DNA of 64,000 nt. Source: Candidatus Microthrix parvicella Bio17-1 (lineage in GTDB: Bacteria; Actinomycetota; Acidimicrobiia; Acidimicrobiales; Microtrichaceae). The stretch is taken from assembly GCF_000299415.1 (NCBI RefSeq), contig NZ_AMPG01000001.1, forward strand, positions 62,001 to 126,000, written 5' to 3'. The notes under the pieces are model-generated. The model saw only the letters and a list, made by a program, of their open reading frames with translations. It did not search any database and was not told where the DNA came from. Below, one piece after another: positions 61,074-64,000 of the stretch. Position 1 is the first letter of the stretch, and the number at the start of each line of letters is the position of its first letter. Both the position numbers and the translations under genes were made by a program.

Positions 61074-61181
61074 TCAGGTTCGGGGCGGGCGCACCTCGAC
61101 GAACCCGGCCGCCGGGAAGTGCATCGCGTCGCCATCGTTGACGTGGCGGTCTCCAAGCCACGTGCGCACCGCCTCGCGCAT
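61074..61181 (-). CDS. Possible 35-residue small ORF between tsnR and pheS
   Basis: An open frame from ATG 61181 to 61074 encodes a 35-residue peptide (MREAVRTWLGDR near the start, GFVEVRPPRT at the end). It fills most of the 165-bp gap. Its residue use is like real protein, but there is no ribosome site and no Phe-rich stretch, so it is not a classic pheS leader peptide. A CTGAG/CTCAG hairpin sits just before it (61187-61199). Confidence 0.3.
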   Translation of the reverse strand: MREAVRTWLGDRHVNDGDAMHFPAAGFVEVRPPRT

Positions 61182-61195
61182 GGACGCTGAGTATC

Positions 61196-62005
61196 TCAGT
61201 CGCCGGCGCGGGCCTGGCGAGCGGCCTCGAAGGCCACCACCGCGGCGGCAGTGGCCACGTTGAGGGACTCGACCCCACCCGCCATCGGGATCGACACGCG
61301 GTCGGGGAACTCGGCCAGGACCGCCGGGTCCACTCCCTGACCCTCCGAGCCCATCACCAGCGCGGTGGGACTCATCCAGCCGATCTCGTCGTGGGCGGGC
61401 CCACCGGGAGCGGCCAACACCACCGTCACGCCGTCGTCCCTGAGACGGCAAAGGGTGTCGAGCAGGTCGTCGGTCTCCACCACTGGAAAGCGAAGAGCCC
61501 AGCCGGTGGAGGCCCGCAAGGCCTTGGGAGCCCAAGGGTCCGCCGAGCCTCGGTCGCACACCAGTGCGGGGCTGCCGGCTGCCGCAGCAACGCGGACGAG
61601 TGCGCCCAGGTTGCCCGGGTCCTGCACCCCGGCCGCCACCAACGTTGGCGCCCCACCGGCGGTGGCACCGGCCAACGCTGCGAGATCGTGTTGGGGGCGG
61701 GGAACCAGCGCCGCCACACCCTGCGGGGTGGTCGAGTCGAGCACCTTGTCCAGTACGCCCCGACCGACCGCCTCCAGAGGAATACCGGCCCGGTCCGCAG
61801 CCACGATCACGTCGGCTATCGACTCGGTCGAAGCGGAGGCAACGTCGTAGAGCACCCGTTGCACCGGCGAGCCCACCTTGATCAGTTCGCCGAGCACCTT
61901 GGGGCCCTCCACCACGGCCACACCCGCATCAAGACGCGAACTACGACGCCCCACGAGGCGCCGCAGTTCGATGATGTGTGGGTGTTTGGCCCCGATGGTC
62001 CGCAC
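61196..62005 (-). CDS. tsnR: SpoU/TrmH-family rRNA 2'-O-methyltransferase
   Basis: The 269-residue SPOUT enzyme. N-terminal substrate domain (HIIELRRLVGRRSSRLDAGV), then the three SpoU motifs: VQDPGNLGALVRVAAAAG, ALVMGSEGQGV and RVSIPMAGGVESLNVATAAA. It methylates a ribose in 23S or tRNA; the exact site is not predictable. In mycobacteria the same gene sits between rplT and pheS. Confidence 0.93.
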   Translation of the reverse strand: MRTIGAKHPHIIELRRLVGRRSSRLDAGVAVVEGPKVLGELIKVGSPVQRVLYDVASASTESIADVIVAADRAGIPLEAVGRGVLDKVLDSTTPQGVAALVPRPQHDLAALAGATAGGAPTLVAAGVQDPGNLGALVRVAAAAGSPALVCDRGSADPWAPKALRASTGWALRFPVVETDDLLDTLCRLRDDGVTVVLAAPGGPAHDEIGWMSPTALVMGSEGQGVDPAVLAEFPDRVSIPMAGGVESLNVATAAAVVAFEAARQARAGD

Positions 62006-62040
62006 TTCGGCGGCCCGTTGGGGATCGACGTGAGACCGCT

Positions 62041-62418
62041 TCAGGACGCAGCCTGGTGGGTGGCCACATCAGCGTTCCGAGCAACCTCCACCAGTGCGGC
62101 GAAGGCTGCCGGTTCGTGCACTGCAAGGTCGGCGAGCACCTTGCGGTCCACCTCGACCTCGGCGGCCTTCAAACCGGCGATGAAACGCGAGTAGCTCATG
62201 CCCTCGGCGCGGCACCCGGCGTTGATGCGCTGGATCCACAGCTTGCGGAACTCACCCTTGCGGGCCCGGCGGTCACGGTAGGCGTACTGCCCGGCGTGCA
62301 TGACCGATTCATTTGCGGCCTTGAAGGTGCGACTGCGGTTGCCGTAGTGGCCCTTGGCCCGCTCCATTACTGTGCGGCGCTTCTTGCGGGCGTGGACGGC
62401 TCTCTTGACACGTGCCAT
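62041..62418 (-). CDS. rplT: 50S ribosomal protein L20
   Basis: The 125-residue L20 has [20 protein letters not shown] at the start, [40 protein letters not shown] and [20 protein letters not shown]. The end is 5-10 residues longer than usual. It is 70 bp after rpmI. Confidence 0.98.
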   Translation of the reverse strand: MARVKRAVHARKKRRTVMERAKGHYGNRSRTFKAANESVMHAGQYAYRDRRARKGEFRKLWIQRINAGCRAEGMSYSRFIAGLKAAEVEVDRKVLADLAVHEPAAFAALVEVARNADVATHQAAS

Positions 62419-62488
62419 GTCGGGGCTCCTTTACTCTCGAACGAATGTGGGGGATTCAGTGGGGACGGTGCCCCATTTCAGAAACTGC

Positions 62489-62686
62489 TCAGCGCTTACC
62501 CAGCAGGCGAAGTGCCTTGTCTTTATCGCCACCGGTGACTTCGGCCTCCCTGCCCAGCCGACGCTTGCGAGCGGCCGACTTCTTGGACAGCAGGTGGTTC
62601 TTGCCCCGGTGCCGGCGCATGACCTTGCCCGACCCGGTGACCTTGAACCTGGCCTTGGCACCGCGGTGCGTCTTCATCTTCGGCAT
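62489..62686 (-). CDS. rpmI: 50S ribosomal protein L35
   Basis: The 65-residue L35 opens with MPKMKTHRGAKARFKVTGSG and has VMRRHRGKNHLLSKKSAARK. Standard length and place between infC and rplT. AAGGAG precedes the ATG by several bases. Confidence 0.98.
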   Translation of the reverse strand: MPKMKTHRGAKARFKVTGSGKVMRRHRGKNHLLSKKSAARKRRLGREAEVTGGDKDKALRLLGKR

Positions 62687-62791
62687 GGCGATTGCTCCTT
62701 CCGGCGCTGGGCCGGGTCGTCGCCCACCATCTCGGCGGGCGGCATCTCTTCGTGGGTGGATGGTGCTGGTCGGTTGATACCGGTTGACCAG

Positions 62792-63502
62792 CTACTCGAT
62801 GGCAGCGGCGACGGTCTCGCTTGAGTCAGCCTCGACCGGTTCGACCTCGACCAACTCGGTCTCGGAGGAGGTATCGGCCTCGACGGGCGTCGGGGCCGGT
62901 GTCGCCACCTCGGCCTCTGCCGCCGCCTGAGCAGCAGCTTCGGCCTCGGCCTTCTTCAGTTCGGCGGCATAGGCCGCCTGCGCCTTCTTGTCCGGGCCAA
63001 GCACCATGGTCATGTTGCGACCGTCCTGGCGAGCCGGGTTCTCGACCCGGGCCAGGTTCTTCACCTGCTCGGCGATGCGGTCCAGAATCTTCCTGCCCAG
63101 TTCGGGGTGCTGCATCTCTCGACCACGGAACATGATCGTGACCTTGACCTTGTGCCCCTCTTCGAGGAACTCGGTCACCTTGCGGGTCTTGGTGTCGAAG
63201 TCGCCCACCCCGATCTTGGGGCGGTACTTCATCTCCTTGACCACGATGTTGGTCGACTTTTTGCGGGATTCCTTGACCCGCTGCTGCTCCTCGTACTTGA
63301 ACTTGCGGTAGTCCATGATGCGGACAACCGGTGGCTTGGCCTTGTCGGCCACCTCCACCAGGTCCAGATCCCGGTCTCGTGCAAGGTTCAAGGCCTCGGG
63401 CAAGGGGCGGATTCCGAGTTGCTCGCCGTCCTGATCGATGACCCGCACTTCGCGGGCTCGAATCCGGTCGTTGATCCGTGGTTCGTCGGCTGGCGGTGCT
63501 AT
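62792..63502 (-). CDS. infC: Translation initiation factor IF-3, apparent ATA start
   Basis: The 236-residue IF-3 keeps the 30S subunit free and checks the initiator codon. N-domain (PRINDRIRAREVRVIDQDGE, LNLARDRDLDLVEVADKAKP, PPVVRIMDYRKFKYE) and C-domain (VKEMKYRPKIGVGDFDTK, KVKVTIMFRGREMQHPELG, MTMVLGPDKK) are complete, followed by a 55-residue Ala/Glu tail. The conserved PRINDRIRARE lies upstream of the first GTG (63448), and a stop (TGA) lies three codons before an ATA at 63502, which has GAGGAG nine bases upstream. infC is known to use rare AUU/AUC/AUA codons for autoregulation. Confidence 0.94.
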   Translation of the reverse strand: MAPPADEPRINDRIRAREVRVIDQDGEQLGIRPLPEALNLARDRDLDLVEVADKAKPPVVRIMDYRKFKYEEQQRVKESRKKSTNIVVKEMKYRPKIGVGDFDTKTRKVTEFLEEGHKVKVTIMFRGREMQHPELGRKILDRIAEQVKNLARVENPARQDGRNMTMVLGPDKKAQAAYAAELKKAEAEAAAQAAAEAEVATPAPTPVEADTSSETELVEVEPVEADSSETVAAAIE

Positions 63503-63966
63503 GACCGATCACTCCTCAGCAATGCACGTCCTTTCGAAACGGCAGCAGTGCTTGGCACTGCGGGTATGGGATGCGGCCACCGAAGCAGCCGGTTCTCACT
63601 CCACCAACGTGGAGCCACTCCCGAGCCAAAGCGTTGCTCAGAGCCGGGCGCGTCTTCAAGAAACCGCACCTCCGGGCTCGACAAGGTCAAACGCCGACGG
63701 ATTGACCCGGGCAGCTCAAGCGCTTCCCAGGTGGGGGCACGCCCCGCTTCCTGTTGTAAGAGCGGCCACCCTACCAGTACCCGGACATCAGCCACCACCT
63801 GCCGGGCATTGCCACCATCTCACCCACCCGCCCTCGCACCCGCCAACTGGCCCCCACCCTGCTCGGTCTGACTCCGGACGGGCACGCGGCGTACCCTCGC
63901 GCCCCACGGTCACGGCGCCGCGGCGCCGTCGATGTTCCATTCGGCAACCTCCCTGGAGACACCACC
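63503..63966. other. Divergent intergenic region, infC leader and right-hand gene promoter
   Basis: 464 bp with no gene I can support. It should hold the infC promoter and a long leader on the minus strand. A perfect 18-bp GC palindrome (63912-63929) stands 37 bp before the right-hand start. No tRNA, no clear promoter box and no repeat array was found. Short open frames here have no family features. Confidence 0.6.
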
Positions 63967-64000
63967 ATGCCCACCCTTTGGACCCCGGACGGCGAACGCA
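63967..64000 (+). CDS. Start of a protein cut by the window edge
   Basis: The ATG at 63967 has GGAG eight bases upstream and reads MPTLWTPDGER before the window ends. This opening resembles small actinobacterial DUF1844-type proteins found beside infC, but eleven residues are too few for a firm call. Confidence 0.45.
   Translation, partial: MPTLWTPDGER

Overview
The window is a high-GC actinobacterial chromosome segment with one rRNA operon and about fifty protein genes, nearly all housekeeping. Gene order matches the mycobacterial block pheST / arg / mpg-tyrS / tlyA-nadK-recN-steA-mctB / pyrG-nudix-xer / scpAB-rlu-cmk. Several features differ from mycobacteria: Cmk is fused to PlsC, ArgG is of the E. 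coli type, the aldolase is class I, and no argJ lies in the arg cluster. Together these suggest a deep-branching actinobacterium. Acidimicrobiia (Microthrix/Ilumatobacter-like) is my best guess; the 16S gene at 32162-33684 would settle it.

Left part (1-9.5 kb): an amidohydrolase (+) faces a long minus-strand operon. In transcription order that operon is two tandem diiron ferritin-like proteins, a small zinc-ribbon protein, scpA, scpB, rluB-type pseudouridine synthase, aroH and cmk-plsC. Most junctions overlap by 4 bp, so translation is probably coupled. trpS (+) diverges from it.

9.7-28.5 kb: a minus-strand run from a TPR protein and fbaB through a helical AKKAP-tailed protein, tlyA, nadK, recN, steA, mctB, murJ, a very large glycosyltransferase/phosphatase-like/polytopic fusion, pyrG, a NUDIX ADP-ribose hydrolase and a Xer recombinase. 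It ends in an HD protein, a one-TM protein, an HTTM protein and a decayed D-aminoacylase. The recurring themes are envelope synthesis, chromosome maintenance and nucleotide supply.

28.6-34.2 kb: rRNA operon on the minus strand (16S-23S-5S, no spacer tRNA), with a near-consensus promoter, a perfect 20-bp pre-23S processing stem and a strong terminator hairpin.

34.2-45 kb: tyrS(-); a class A PBP with PASTA domains and a lipobox(+); a one-TM protein(+); mpg and argH(-); rnz, a glutaminase-STAS fusion and mgtE(+).

45-55 kb: bfr/bfd iron storage(-); an aspartoacylase-like enzyme and RimK(-); argG(+); then argB-argD-argF-argR-rimB(-) divergent from argC(+). The argB/argC intergenic region carries two apparently leaderless promoters whose -35 boxes sit in one ARG-box-like palindrome.

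55-64 kb: an aldehyde dehydrogenase and two paralogous small membrane proteins(+); then infC-rpmI-rplT-tsnR-pheS-pheT(-), where infC appears to start with ATA; and the first codons of a plus-strand gene at the right edge.

A pattern across the window is short in-phase tandem repeats (15, 18 or 21 bp). They lie inside coding regions (amidohydrolase, HD protein, one-TM protein, AKKAP protein), and one 18-bp-period array is non-coding, upstream of mgtE.
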